38,451 nucleotides of DNA. Source: Saksenaea vasiformis B4078. Taxonomy: Eukaryota; Mucoromycota; Mucoromycetes; Mucorales; Saksenaeaceae. The translations under genes were made by a program, and so were the position numbers. Of this stretch, positions 26,594 through 37,207 are shown piece after piece (positions within the stretch are counted from its first letter, which is position 1; the number at the start of each line of letters is the position of its first letter). Where the stretch lies: the NCBI GenBank assembly GCA_000697055.1, contig JNDT01001439.1, positions 1 through 38,451 on the forward strand, written 5' to 3'. Under the pieces are notes generated by a model. It did no database searches and was not told the origin of the DNA. It worked only from the letters and a program-made list of their open reading frames with translations.

Positions 26594-28078
26594 TTAAGGC
26601 ATAAAGGCTAAGAGATTATTGTTTGGATAGGCTGAAAAAAAGGGGAAGCTAAGAACGCCTTTGGTGGCAGATGATGTTATGACACTATAAAGCTGTTTGG
26701 CTGTCTGGAACTCTTGTTGTGACATGAGTGCGGCCGCAATTCCTGTTACATGAGGATTGGCCATGCTTTTTGGAACAGAGTAAGAACATTTTCCTTGAAT
26801 TGCTATCTCGTTTACCTGGTGCCATCTTTCAGTTTAATGGCATGAGGTCCACCAATCCAAGCACTTTCGATTTCTGAGCCAGGTGCATACATCTCCACGC
26901 ATTTTCCGGTGTCAGAATAAGAAGGCACATTGTCGAACCTGTCCGTTGCTCCCACAGCAAAGACATCCGGATTGCGACCAGGAGAGAACAAACAAGCGTC
27001 ACTCCCAGAGTTACCTGCTGCTACAAATACTGGGATACCAAGCCGTGCAACAAGCGTGCTCAATGCGTCATCTACCATGGCAGATCGAGGCCCTGCCAGA
27101 GAAAGATTGACAACAGACTTTCCACGTTTAGCTTTTTTGCTAACGTGTGCGACACCTAGATGTAAATTCCTTTAATAGATTGCCATTTCTATTTCTATTG
27201 TACCTTTAAGCAGGTTTGTCGTGTCACCGCTTCCATTGACATCCAAGATCTTGACTGCGTGAATAGTGGCGTTTTTTGCCACGCCGTACTTTTTTCCTGC
27301 AATCTTGCTGGCGACGTGGGTGCCTAATATATTTCATGATCAACAAGGGCAATTGCTCTTTTTCTCTCTTACCATGTCCTGCATGGTCTTTTCCGTCTTC
27401 ATGTCGAACGAAATTGGCACTTGCTTTTGCTCTACCACCGAATTCGCTATGATCGATAAATACGCCTGTGTCCAAGACATAAACATCAATACCAGTGCTA
27501 AAGAAAGAGAAGACGATGAGATGAGCATGTACGCCTTTTCTTTTCTGTCTGTCTGCTGTTTACCCTGCTGTAGTATTGTATGTATATGTGTTGTAATTAA
27601 CTCTGGCATGTTGGCGAATACGAGCCAAACCCCAGTTTGGAGCTGCTTCCGTTCTAATTTCTCCTGATGGGAGCAAAGCTGCGGCAGTATAAATCTGGTT
27701 TGGTTCAACATAGTCGATATAAGGCTGTTTCCCCAAGTAATCAATAAACTCCGGATTTCGAAATTCGCCCGCTACAGCCATAAAATCTGGATCAAGCCGA
27801 ATATAATCCAAACCTAGTTGTTCGTTCGCTTCGTTCAAGGATTGTGCTGTCATCGTTGACGAATTTTCCTTGTTCATCGCCAGTTGGAATTCACGGTGGC
27901 GTGCATAGATAAGCTGATTCGCTATCTCCATGTATTTAGTATATCTTTGTAAACGTAATACGGTTCACATACCTGTTCGTCCGTCAACTCCACCTTTGAA
28001 CTTTATCACATGTGTCGGCGAAGCACAGGCTGTGCTGATGCAGAAAACGGAGAATAGAAATGTCGCCGATAATTTCAT
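26594..28078 (-). CDS. secreted subtilisin-like serine protease (S8, proteinase K type)
   Basis: Six exons on the complement: 28078..27973, 27921..27564, 27497..27373, 27323..27204, 27155..26816, 26765..26594; 406 aa. A secreted endopeptidase. A signal peptide ([20 protein letters not shown]) is followed by an I9 inhibitor propeptide that ends near [12 protein letters not shown], then the S8 domain. The triad is visible: Asp in VLDTGVF, His in GHGTHVA, Ser in [11 protein letters not shown]; the oxyanion Asn is in [12 protein letters not shown]. Introns fall inside the His and Ser motifs (after GH and within the catalytic Ser codon), so unspliced transcripts cannot give active enzyme. All five introns are 49-52 or 75 nt and phases close. 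Length is normal for the family. No C-terminal anchor or extra domain. Confidence 0.93.
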
Positions 28079-29772
28079 AATAAAGAAAATAGAGAGAGAG
28101 AAAGAGAGAAAGAAGGGGAATGTTGACCCATTAATGTTCCGGTCCTAGAGCTCTTAACCAGACGTTTTTCAATGTTTCTTTTTGTCCTACCCTCCTTATT
28201 TTCTTTTATCCTTTGACATTGATAGTAATAGGATGGCTACCTAGGACGATTTCCAAATGGAACTCATCGGTCCCTGGTTTTCCCATGGCCGCGGAGGACG
28301 AAGGCATACGACAGATGCACATTATCGCTCATTGAAACCATATAATTCATGCACCGACAGACATTGGTGCAGTGGGACTACTCCCTGAATCGATTCAATC
28401 AAGACCGACCTTTCCATAAAGAATGCGATATAAACATTATTATTGCTGCAAGTGTAGCACAAGAGAGCTAGGGTAAAAAGAAAAGCACCACGAATCGAAG
28501 TTTGGTAAGCATTGGAACACCGACTTGTACAACCTATCGAGAGTCATGAGATCATGAAAACGCAGAGACGCTATTGACACCTGAATCAGAAAAGAAGGCA
28601 AAGAAAAAAGATGTTTCTGCTAATAAAAGGGAAATTCTATCGTCCTAAACTTCTTTCTGGTTTATTCTTTTAACAATATGCATTACGTTACATGCTTCCA
28701 ACAACCCGCATGTTCCATTGTTGCGAACGATGACATTGATGAACGATGGTCAGATCACCATTTGAAAACCAAACCAGTGACTCGGATTCATAAGGAGAAT
28801 GTAAACACCTTGCCTTTGTTAAATTATTTGTTATTTATTGATCACTTTAGCATGATGACTACCTTACTTCTCCGCAAGAAAAGGATCGCCGTAAGAAAGA
28901 ACCAAATTGGATGACAGACCTGACTATATCACCGCCCGAACGTCCCTTATCTTTCTCTTCTTGTTCTTCATTGCCAAATAACAAAAAGCACCTCTCAAGG
29001 CCTTTCGCTATCTATCATACATCCCTCTCAAAACGGTACAGCCAGTTCTTACTACGCACAAATCCACCCAAATCATTACCAGCGGTCTATCAACAACAAA
29101 TAACAAATCTGCACATATCATCGCCATAATTTAAAATAAATATCTTTGCATAAGTAAATATTTCTTCTCTACCTATGAGATTCAGTACATGGCGTATATA
29201 GCAAACCAAAGTAAACGAAAAAAGTTCGCTGGGTACTCTTATAAAGGAAGTTGCAATAATAGGAACTCATTAGCAGATCGAGGATGTCTCTAGAAGGACC
29301 ATTTTCGCAGTCGAAGAATCGCAACATACTGTTATCCGGTCATACAACTTTGAATGTTTTCATTATTCAAATGGAGTTTGTAGGTATCTCTGTAACTTAT
29401 CTCCTCGTCTCTTTATCTTTTGTAACACAGTATTCACTGCTCGTTATAACCTTGGGCAGAAGAGAATTTAAGTCCCCTTCCTATTAAATGAAATTAGAAC
29501 GCCTTGTTGAAATGAACGAAGTTGACAGGTGATCCAAATAGGACACACCACGATTTGCGATTGGATGACCTTGGCATCTGATCAACTGGCTTGCGCGGCA
29601 GACGAAAGTTTAATTTCCGCCAAGTAAAGTGCGCGACTTGTGTGCCCATCGGCTCTTCTTTTTCCTTTTTCTCCACTTTTTCACTCTCACAAGGTAAGAA
29701 AAAGAAATGCACACGAAGACAAGCGCGTTTTGATGTATCGACTGTTTGTCTCTGATAAGGCTTGCATTTCAA
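28079..29772. other. divergent intergenic region, no supported gene
   Basis: About 1.7 kb between the protease start (-) and the SDR start (+). The first 50 bp upstream of the protease are purine-rich on + (GAGAGAGAAAGAGAG). Short frames at 28678-28914, 28911-29129 and 29284-29487 have no motif and no matching splice partners. I see no RNA gene. Confidence 0.5.
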
Positions 29773-30879
29773 ATGGGAAGACTTCAAGGAAAAAACGTGT
29801 TTATGTAAGCACCAAGCATGATTTTATAACGCCAAGTGAACCCATCCTTTGGTAGTACTGGTGCATCAGCAGGGATTGGTGAAGCGTGTGCTTATGAATT
29901 TGCTAAAGAAGGATCCAATTTGGTAAGCTACTGTTCACCTTTCCTGCTTGTTTATTTTTCATGCGTGTCTTTCGTTTGTAGATTCTGGCTGCGCGACGTG
30001 TCGACAAACTGGATAAGATTAAGCAAACGATCGCAGCAAATTATCCACAAATCCATGTCCATACTGTTGCACTGGACGTTCGACACAAACAAGAGATTGA
30101 TCAAGTTGTGAACAGTCTACCAGATCCTGTAAAGGATGTGGATGTCCTTGTAAATAATGCTGGACTGGTGATAGGCCTTGATCCTCTGGCGGATGTACAG
30201 GAGGATCAATTCGATATCATGTTTGATACCAATGTCAAGGGCCTTGTCTTCCTTACACAGGCTATTCTACCGGGGATGAAAGCCCGACAGAGTGGTCACA
30301 TCATTAACTTGGGGTCTGTGGCAGGTACAAGTCATCGGAAGTAACGCTCGGTATCACGATCTCATAATTTTATCTACAGGCAAACAAAGTTATCCTGGAG
30401 GAAGCATTTACTGCGGTAACGTATACGACGAATGTTCGATTGATATGCATAAACTGAATCTCCGCTGAAGCAACCAAGCATGCGGTTGATGCTATTACCA
30501 AGGCTCTGACTTATGAACTCGTTGATACGCCTATCCGCGTCAGCCAAATATGTCCAGGCCTTGTGAACACTGAATTCTCTACGATTCGATTCCGTGGAGA
30601 CAAGGAGAAGGCTGACAATGTATATAAAGGCATGCAGCCGCTTGTAGGACAGGATATTGGTAAGCTGGGGCTATGAATTTCTAATGCAGACGGTGTTAAA
30701 TTACTTGTGTAGCTGAACTCGTAGTGTTTACTGCCTCACGTCCAGCCCACGTTAACATCTGTGACATGCTCGGTAACTATATTTGTTAGACAACGTCAGA
30801 TACTGAAGAAACACATTTTCTTTGTATAGTTTTCCCAACGGCGCAAGCAGATGCTCGTACCGTTAGTCGTCAGACCTAG
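29773..30879 (+). CDS. short-chain dehydrogenase/reductase (NADP 3-hydroxy acid dehydrogenase type)
   Basis: Model join(29773..29804,29856..29922,29982..30324,30380..30415,30471..30659,30713..30772,30830..30879), 258 aa. It is a classical SDR resembling yeast YMR226C and bacterial YdfG, cytosolic NADP-dependent enzymes acting on L-serine and small 3-hydroxy acids. It starts MGRLQGKNVF; then cofactor motif TGASAGIG (split by intron 1), LAARR (basic, suits NADP), NNAG, catalytic Ser in NLGSVAG, Tyr and Lys in YCATK, and ICPGLVNTEF. Seven exons, two of them 32 and 36 nt; introns 51-59 nt. The longest open frame alone shows only the middle of the protein, so the start and end depend on the splice model. 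They agree with the family at both ends. Confidence 0.92.
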
Positions 30880-31104
30880 AAACTGGAACAAATATATTTA
30901 AATTAATTACATCATTGGTTCGTGGAAGAGAGAGAATTTTTAATGGTAGAAGTCCATCATAGTGAACGGGCCGCAGTGAGAAAGTCATACTTTTCAGACC
31001 AATGACACTGCGTCTCAACAGACTTCAATTCCCGAAACAGATTTTGTCAACTCACTTTTTCTCTTTTCCATTTGCTTTGATACTTCTTTTTTCCACTTGT
31101 GAAA

Positions 31105-31612
31105 ATGGTTGCTGATACCAGAATGCAACAAGGCATTGCAAAGGAGCATCCTGTAAGAATATCCGAAAATAAGCGTGCAAACAGAGAATAAGTGACGTTG
31201 GACAGGAATGGGTGCTTCCTCGACTTTGTCAGCAAAAATCATATAAAACAGGGACTTATGTCGCCAGTAAGTTGATTTTGATTCGACTAATATGCCCATG
31301 TCTAATGCTGCTGCCTTAGTATTTGCTGGTTTGGTTACGAGTAAGGCTGCACAGTAAAGGAAGTGAACGGAAACCATTGATACGGCATTTAGTTCCGATT
31401 GCACGTCGGTGGGGAATGAATAAAAACCAGGCAACCTTTACTGCTCTTGGTAAATATACATGTGTTCTCGAAGACTTCTTTCTACTGACTCGTTATTTAT
31501 AAAAGCATCGTCAATTGTGGGTGGTTATGTCACTTCTCAATACACCTATGAACAATGCCGGGAAACACATGGCTTTTTTGAAGCCATGAAGCACATCGAT
31601 ATCGAAAAGTAA
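31105..31612 (+). CDS. small two-span membrane protein, 97 aa
   Basis: Model join(31105..31152,31206..31266,31320..31340,31393..31449,31506..31612). Exons of 48, 61, 21, 57 and 107 nt are too short for ORF finding. All four introns are 52-56 nt with good donors (GTAAGA, GTAAGT, GTAAGG, GTAAAT) and AG acceptors, and every phase closes, which is strong support for a real gene. The product starts MVADTRMQQG. It has a probable span GTYVAIFAGLVTIPIARRW (about 33-51), basic RRWGMNKNQ, and a second span SSIVGGYVTSQ followed by YTYEQC. It ends MKHIDIEK. The GY-x-x-SQYTYEQC pattern faintly recalls OCIA-domain mitochondrial proteins (SYxxxC), but I cannot confirm this. It lies 225 bp after the SDR gene on the same strand. 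Confidence 0.75.
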
Positions 31613-32171
31613 TTGGATGGGACCCCTGCCCAAGCAACTCTTTTTTGGCAATTCCTTTCTGGTATATCTATACACAACCGGATAAATGACAAACTCATCC
31701 CGTCATCGCTAAATGCATGTCATGGACATTGATTCCTAGGTAGTGTCTACATGACAACTGTATGTTGATTCCCGTAACGAAGATCTTGAAAAGAAGGAAG
31801 CAATAAAAAACCCAATAATAATACTAGATGTTTGAAATAGGAAGCACAACGGGGAAGAGTGTTGCTATCTGTTCACACTTCCGGCAGGTTGTGAGTAGGT
31901 AATTGTAGAAAAATGGCTACTAGGGGTTCATCTATCTCTACGATGTGAGGTCTTTCTTTCACTACTAAAGAATAAGCAATTGCTAAAATGGGGTAGCTGT
32001 AAGGTGTCTGTTCCGGCCAAAACAGTATGCGCTGCAGAACAACAAAGAGGACCGAATGCAGGAAACAGTCGCTGTGCGAGGAAAACGCCACAAATTGCGA
32101 ACCTGTGTTACCTTGAAGCTGTAAGCGCGCTTTCTTTTTACCTGCAGAACGGACTGTATTCATGGTTTACC
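31613..32171. other. intergenic, Trs65 upstream region
   Basis: About 560 bp with no recognisable gene. The frame of Trs65 stays open upstream of its ATG to about 31980, but that part has no ATG in good context and no family similarity. Confidence 0.4.
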
Positions 32172-34509
32172 ATGGAAGCCAACATATCTCCAGAAATCTT
32201 TTTTAATGAAGCTAAATTCAGTGTATTGATACCCAACCTACCTGGCTCAGAAGTCTCTACAGCGTTTGAGGACATTATTAACGCAGAACCACGTACATTT
32301 GCATTTTATGGTACAGCTCTTCTTTCCATTGTCGCCCTGTTAACACAGTTACCCGAAAAGATGAACCACTTCAAGTCTACTTGTATGCTCGTATCGGCCA
32401 TCAGGTTACTGGTGTAGGCGAGGAAGTAACTACTGCCATTCATGCGTTCTACAACCAACTCGATGTGCACATTGATGCATCTATTGTCGAAACCATCCAA
32501 CAACCAGCCCATGCTCCTGCGAACACACACCGTCCTCTGTCCTCGAAAGTGGGCTCTCTTCCCTCATCCGTTCCGTCCTCACCCAAGTTACATGCAGCTC
32601 ACAAACGAGATACTAGTCGAAGTACTGCAGAAACACCGCCCTTCTTTACCCATACCTATAACAGTCGTGGCAAAGACCCCGAACCGATGGTCTTTGAACA
32701 TGACAGCGCTTACTGTTGTATCTATCCATTGACTATTCCTATAGGTAATATCGCACTATCACTTACTTTGATGTCATCTGACTTAATTTTTCTAGTCTAT
32801 GTGAAAACCCGAGGACCTCATCCTCAACTATCGATCAACCTTAATTTCTCTTATAGACCATTACCAGCGCATCGAAACATGAATGAGGCAAATGAAGCGG
32901 ATGATGCAGAGTACGACACTGATCTTTTCGAAACGGTGGATTTACTCAGTGGGTTAGCGGAAGGTACGCGACATGACCCTTCAACGTGAGACAAACGCAA
33001 AACCCCGTCATCTCCTTGTAGATCCTACCTTTTCTTCTGGTACTGACCGGCCTTTGCAACGGTTTGTTATGGAAAGTCATGCGCGCCAACCTAGCGGTAG
33101 CTTTGTCCAAGCCAGTCAATCGAGTCCTCAGCTCCTGACTCTGCGACGCCATGTCCGAGAAACAATTGCTGTCCGATCTGGTCTTGTTGTGAAGATGCGC
33201 ACAACAAACGCGTCAGTTACGGATAAGATGGTGATGATGTCTGTCGAACTGGAGAACCCAGCAGACGTTGGTTGCGAGTTCGTTGTAGAAAAAATGGATG
33301 TCCAAGTTTCGCATGCAGTAGTATCCATGGCGTTTTCGAAAGAGGTATGCTGTTGAAGAAGCCATAATTCAATGAAACTAAATGCACAGGTGGTAGACAC
33401 CATTTCCTGTCAGACTGAATACGTCGGACCAAATGGTACTTCTGTACGATGTCACTTTACTGGAGGATGGCTCGGTGAAGCCGCCAACACAACCACAGCG
33501 CATGTTTCCATCCCGTCGTGCAGCCGCAGCCGCACCTCCACCGCATCTATCACATTATCAGGATGAGCGTTTGCAACCACAGCGCGTCTCCATCGTCGTT
33601 CATGGGGCACCAGTAATTGATGGCGTCCCTGCAGCAATCATGCGATCAAAATGGAATACAATGCTGGATGTCACAGGCATGCGACAAAAGAAAGAGGACC
33701 CAAACCCACCCGATCCACGTTTTTCGTCCCTTCTGGCATCCTCCTCCCCTTCTTACTTAACCCGTTCTACTTCTCTGTCCACTAGCGTCTCTGTATCTCC
33801 GGGCGCACGGTCTGTTGGAAGTCCAGTTAGCCAAATGACGAGTATTGATGGTATTGTTGGCAAGAAGAGGATGGTGCTTAACATGCCTCCAGCAACACGC
33901 GATCAGCTGGGCGCCCGTCGAGCACCAGAACTAGAGGTCGCGGATGGCATTGTGGTTTCCTTTACAGTACCAGAATGGATCTCTGTGGGAAAGATATTCC
34001 CGCTGCATATCTTCATTGTTAACCGTTCAAAACATACGCGTCGGTTCCAGGTGACAATACCAAACCGGAAGCGGCATGCACCCGAAACATACAATAATCC
34101 AGTCAAGACCGTCCTCCCTCCTCTGCCAATAGATCAGCACCCAATTGACCCTTTCATGGACGAAGCAGGTACTGCAAACAAAATGTCGCAAAAGCTGGCT
34201 GACATCCTGTACAGAATTCCTTCGCCAGTATTTTGAAAACGAAACGCATGAAGCCGACATTGTATGTTTAGAAAATAACGTGCGATTAAGGTACTGTCGG
34301 TGCGAGAGAGCGTTCCTACTTCGATAGATGTTGATTTTTGTTTTAGTCCCCTTGGCCCCTTTACATCACAAACGGTGGATGTTCGTTTTATCGCTATTAA
34401 GGAAAAGCTGCATACGATCGATCTTATTCAGCTTGTTGATCAAGATACAGGATTTGTGACAAATCTTCGACACGTTTTGGAAATATTTGTAGAAAAAGCA
34501 TCCAAATGA
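32172..34509 (+). CDS. TRAPPII complex subunit Trs65-like
   Basis: Model join(32172..32310,32349..32744,32796..32963,33022..33344,33397..34168,34215..34290,34347..34509), 678 aa. Trs65 stabilises the TRAPPII complex, the exchange factor for Golgi Rab Ypt31/32, and also affects wall glucan. The C-terminal part gives the call: LNTSDQMVLLYDV, VSFTVPEWISVGKIF, and the terminal block VRLSPLGPFTSQTVDVRF with VDQDTGFVTNLRHVLEIFV. Together these resemble two immunoglobulin-like folds. The middle (33700-33850) is Ser/Pro-rich and disordered. Intron 1 is only 38 nt. The intron 33345-33396 must use the later acceptor (GGTGGTAG) to restore frame, giving TPFPVRLNTSDQ; the nearer CACAG acceptor would frameshift. 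The start has good context (ACCATGG). Family call moderately firm. Confidence 0.75.
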
Positions 34510-35747
34510 TATATACATATACTACGACTAAATCCGAGGTGGTTGATGTGCATACAAATTTTTACTTCACTTGAAAACGAGTTTGCAATCGAATTACACG
34601 CCGCATGTAGTCTTCATTCCGCTGCATCAGTATTGTTGTCATAGATAGAGCGATTGCGTGCGTCTTCTTTGGAGACATCATACTTTCCGATAGCGACTGC
34701 TATGGAAATACTGGATTTTGAATGAGCATCTATATCAAATAAATGTCACGTTGTATTCAAATCAAATAAATTTTGCGCTGGAAGGTGATACGTCTTGGGC
34801 GCTGAGAAGTAGTTCATTTTGCGTTAATCCAAGGAATAGTTCGCGCCTGGATAACCTCAGCTTTGCATTAAAGTGCGTCAGTGATGGTTTTTCGGTATTC
34901 TTTCGGAAAGCAATAAAAATGTCTCGAGATAAGAACGCCGTTCCATTGAAACTAAGAACACCGTGGTACTTCATGGACGGTTTCCATATCCTGGTCGGAA
35001 AGCAGTAACGACTTCCCCTTGGTTCCTTTGGAAACCTCCAGGAAACAATTCTAACACTTAAATGATGATCGAATAACTTCTCCGCTACCTGAGTAAAATG
35101 CTATAAAAACTGACGCTTTCTCGATATACCGTCAAAACGCCCAGAACAAGGAACATTTGTAGACTGCAAGAGATATTTATGATGGCCTTTATTCTATGCT
35201 TCTATGCTAAGATAACTGCGAAGAACCTGTAGGAACTTAGAGGGACTAAAGTAACCCTTGGCATCCAGGCGAGTCCAAGACTCAAGAATATCGATAAGTA
35301 AGAACCTTTGCATTCCTGTAATAACCTGATTCCCATGGTTCACACGAGCAATTTCCAGCTCGATCACCTTTTACTGCTCAACCCAGGTTCAACAGATGCA
35401 AAGCCCAGAAGGGCAGTTACTATGGTAAGTTATTCGGCTTTTTATATATTGTATCACCTTAAATTTGACTGTAGATGATCCCCCCACCTCAGTATGTGGC
35501 GACCTATTTCGATTGTAGTAAGACATCAACACTTCAGGTGTACATGTGCGAGCAGAAGGAATAAAAGAAAAACACGTTACTAGTTGAGCATACACACCGT
35601 ATAAACACGTTTTAGAAACATTGTTGCGCTTTATCTTACTGTCAAGGCTTCTTTTTTTTTGACCTCCAGGTTACCGTTATCGAATATGCTTTTATTCGGA
35701 ATCAACTACTGGGGAGGTTTTCAGTGGATTTGTAAAGGGACTCCTAA
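34510..35747. other. no supported gene
   Basis: AT-rich sequence with short open frames (34718-35008 on +, 34762-34974 and 35389-35595 on -) that overlap one another and match nothing known. It leads into transposon debris and is probably decayed repeat DNA. Confidence 0.5.
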
Positions 35748-36113
35748 ACCTTCTGGGCGAACAAAACGCATCATCGCAATTTTTTAGTCATGGACAACCC
35801 TTCCATACATAAAACAGACGTTGTGATGGACTTGATCGATCTATCCAGACATTCGGCATTGTACCTTCCTCCTTATTCGCCGTTTCTAAATCCAATTGAG
35901 GAGTGTTTTGACGAGTACAAGAATTTTATCAAGCGTAATGCTCTTCAGCATCAAGAGGATCTCATAAAGTGCCTGGAAGGAGCCTCAACAAATATTACAG
36001 CAGAAGATTGTCGAGGATGGATTCGCCATTCTATGGGTTTCTTTCAAGCCTACCTCGATAGAAAAAAAAAAGATCTGAATATTTTTTCATATGAAAGATA
36101 CAAATGTGGATAA
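35725..36113 (+). pseudogene. DDE transposase fragment (IS630/Tc1-like, DDE_3 type)
   Basis: The open part (from about 35748, ATG at 35790, stop at 36113) reads VMDNPSIHK then LPPYSPFLNPIEECF. These are the second catalytic Asp and the Glu of a DDE_3-type transposase of the IS630-Tc1-mariner group. Just upstream, in another frame, WICKGTPKPSGRTKR resembles the segment that normally lies some 60-80 residues earlier, so the gene has lost an internal piece and its frame. The N-terminal helix-turn-helix is absent. A dead remnant, unrelated to the Tc1 copy at 37.4-38.4 kb. Confidence 0.75.
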
Positions 36114-36289
36114 ATTCCCTTTTATAAAAGGACGGATTAGATACGTGATATTCATGGATTCATGATGTGATATTCACGGATAGATTGGGTTACAATTCAT
36201 GGATTGATTTGAACCACAACTTTTCAGATCTGTCACAAATGGAAAATCGGAGTTTTGGATGTTGTTGTTGCGTCACAGAGCCCTCAGCA

Positions 36290-36530
36290 CCCACTCTCTG
36301 CGCCTTTTTTTTCTTTCTTCTTTATGGTCTTTCTTGGAGATGTGGGCGTGGAACATCCTGATATGGTGTCGTCCCAGCTGGATCCCTCAGCGTCCATTCT
36401 CTGCGCTTTTTTTCCCTTCTTCTTTATGGTCTTTCTTGGAGATGTGGGCGTGGAACATCCTGATATGGTGTCGTCCCAGCTGGATCCCTCAGCGTCCATT
36501 CTCTGCGCTTTTTTCCCCTTTCTTCTTTAC
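36290..36530. repeat. 102-bp tandem repeat, about 2.3 copies
   Basis: The unit starting TTTATGGTCTTTCTTGGAG recurs at 36321 and 36423, a period of 102 bp with near-perfect identity. A diverged partial copy of the unit's end (CCCTCAGC...CTCTGCGCC then a T run) lies before the first. Because 102 is a multiple of three, frames stay open on both strands across the array. On the minus strand the repeat reads MDAEGSSWDDTISGCSTPT then SPRKTIKKK; on the plus strand it is hydrophobic. I cannot tell whether either is translated. Confidence 0.9.
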
Positions 36531-37207
36531 TTTGCAATCCTTCTCTTTTAACCTGCGAGTCATGGAATATTTCATTACCATGCGAATCACACTTAATTCC
36601 TTCGTGCCTCTACTGATGCTCTGCTGTATGATGACGTTGGATATGCTGTGGTCTGTAGCCGCGGAACCCAGCTCCATTTTCTGATGGCATGAGCTATCTA
36701 ACTTACGAAATATGTTACGATATATGCTGACAGGATCCATAGGAGGATGATTGTGTTCTCCGGAACATCTAACTGTCGTATAGGTCACATATGAGGACAT
36801 GGATGCATATCTAAAGATTGGCATTGTATCCGAAGTCAAGACCAACTCAAAAACTCAAATCTACTGACCAGGATCAAGGATTAAAATCTCAGAATGAATA
36901 GGACAATAATAACATATGTTACGTTTGTACTCAAATAAAGAAGGGTCTCGAAGAATTTCTTAAAGTAAATACCTAAACAACCAATATCCACACTAACATC
37001 TCCAAGGTCTCTGCGTACGTGCATGTTGTGTATCGCCTCTTTCAAATAGTCCTGACCAGAGTGAAGAAGTCTGTTTCTCAAAATCTTTCGTGCTATCAGG
37101 GAGCGATGATCATTTAATCAACTGCACGCTACCTCTTCGCCACTTTGTATGGTGCTGGTGGACCGCTCTGCGGTATTTGGGGATGATGATCAATAAAAAA
37201 CGATATA

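Noticed and set aside
31015..31434. 139-codon minus-strand ORF
   Set aside because: It lies antisense to five well-spliced short exons, has no recognisable domain, and its membrane-like stretches mirror the plus-strand gene.
36290..36530. CRISPR-like direct repeats
   Set aside because: Units are 102 bp, adjacent and without spacers; this is a minisatellite in a eukaryote.
36255..36684. plus-strand ORFs of 98 and 141 codons
   Set aside because: They are open only because the 102-bp tandem repeat is a multiple of three; composition is low-complexity Phe/Leu/Trp.
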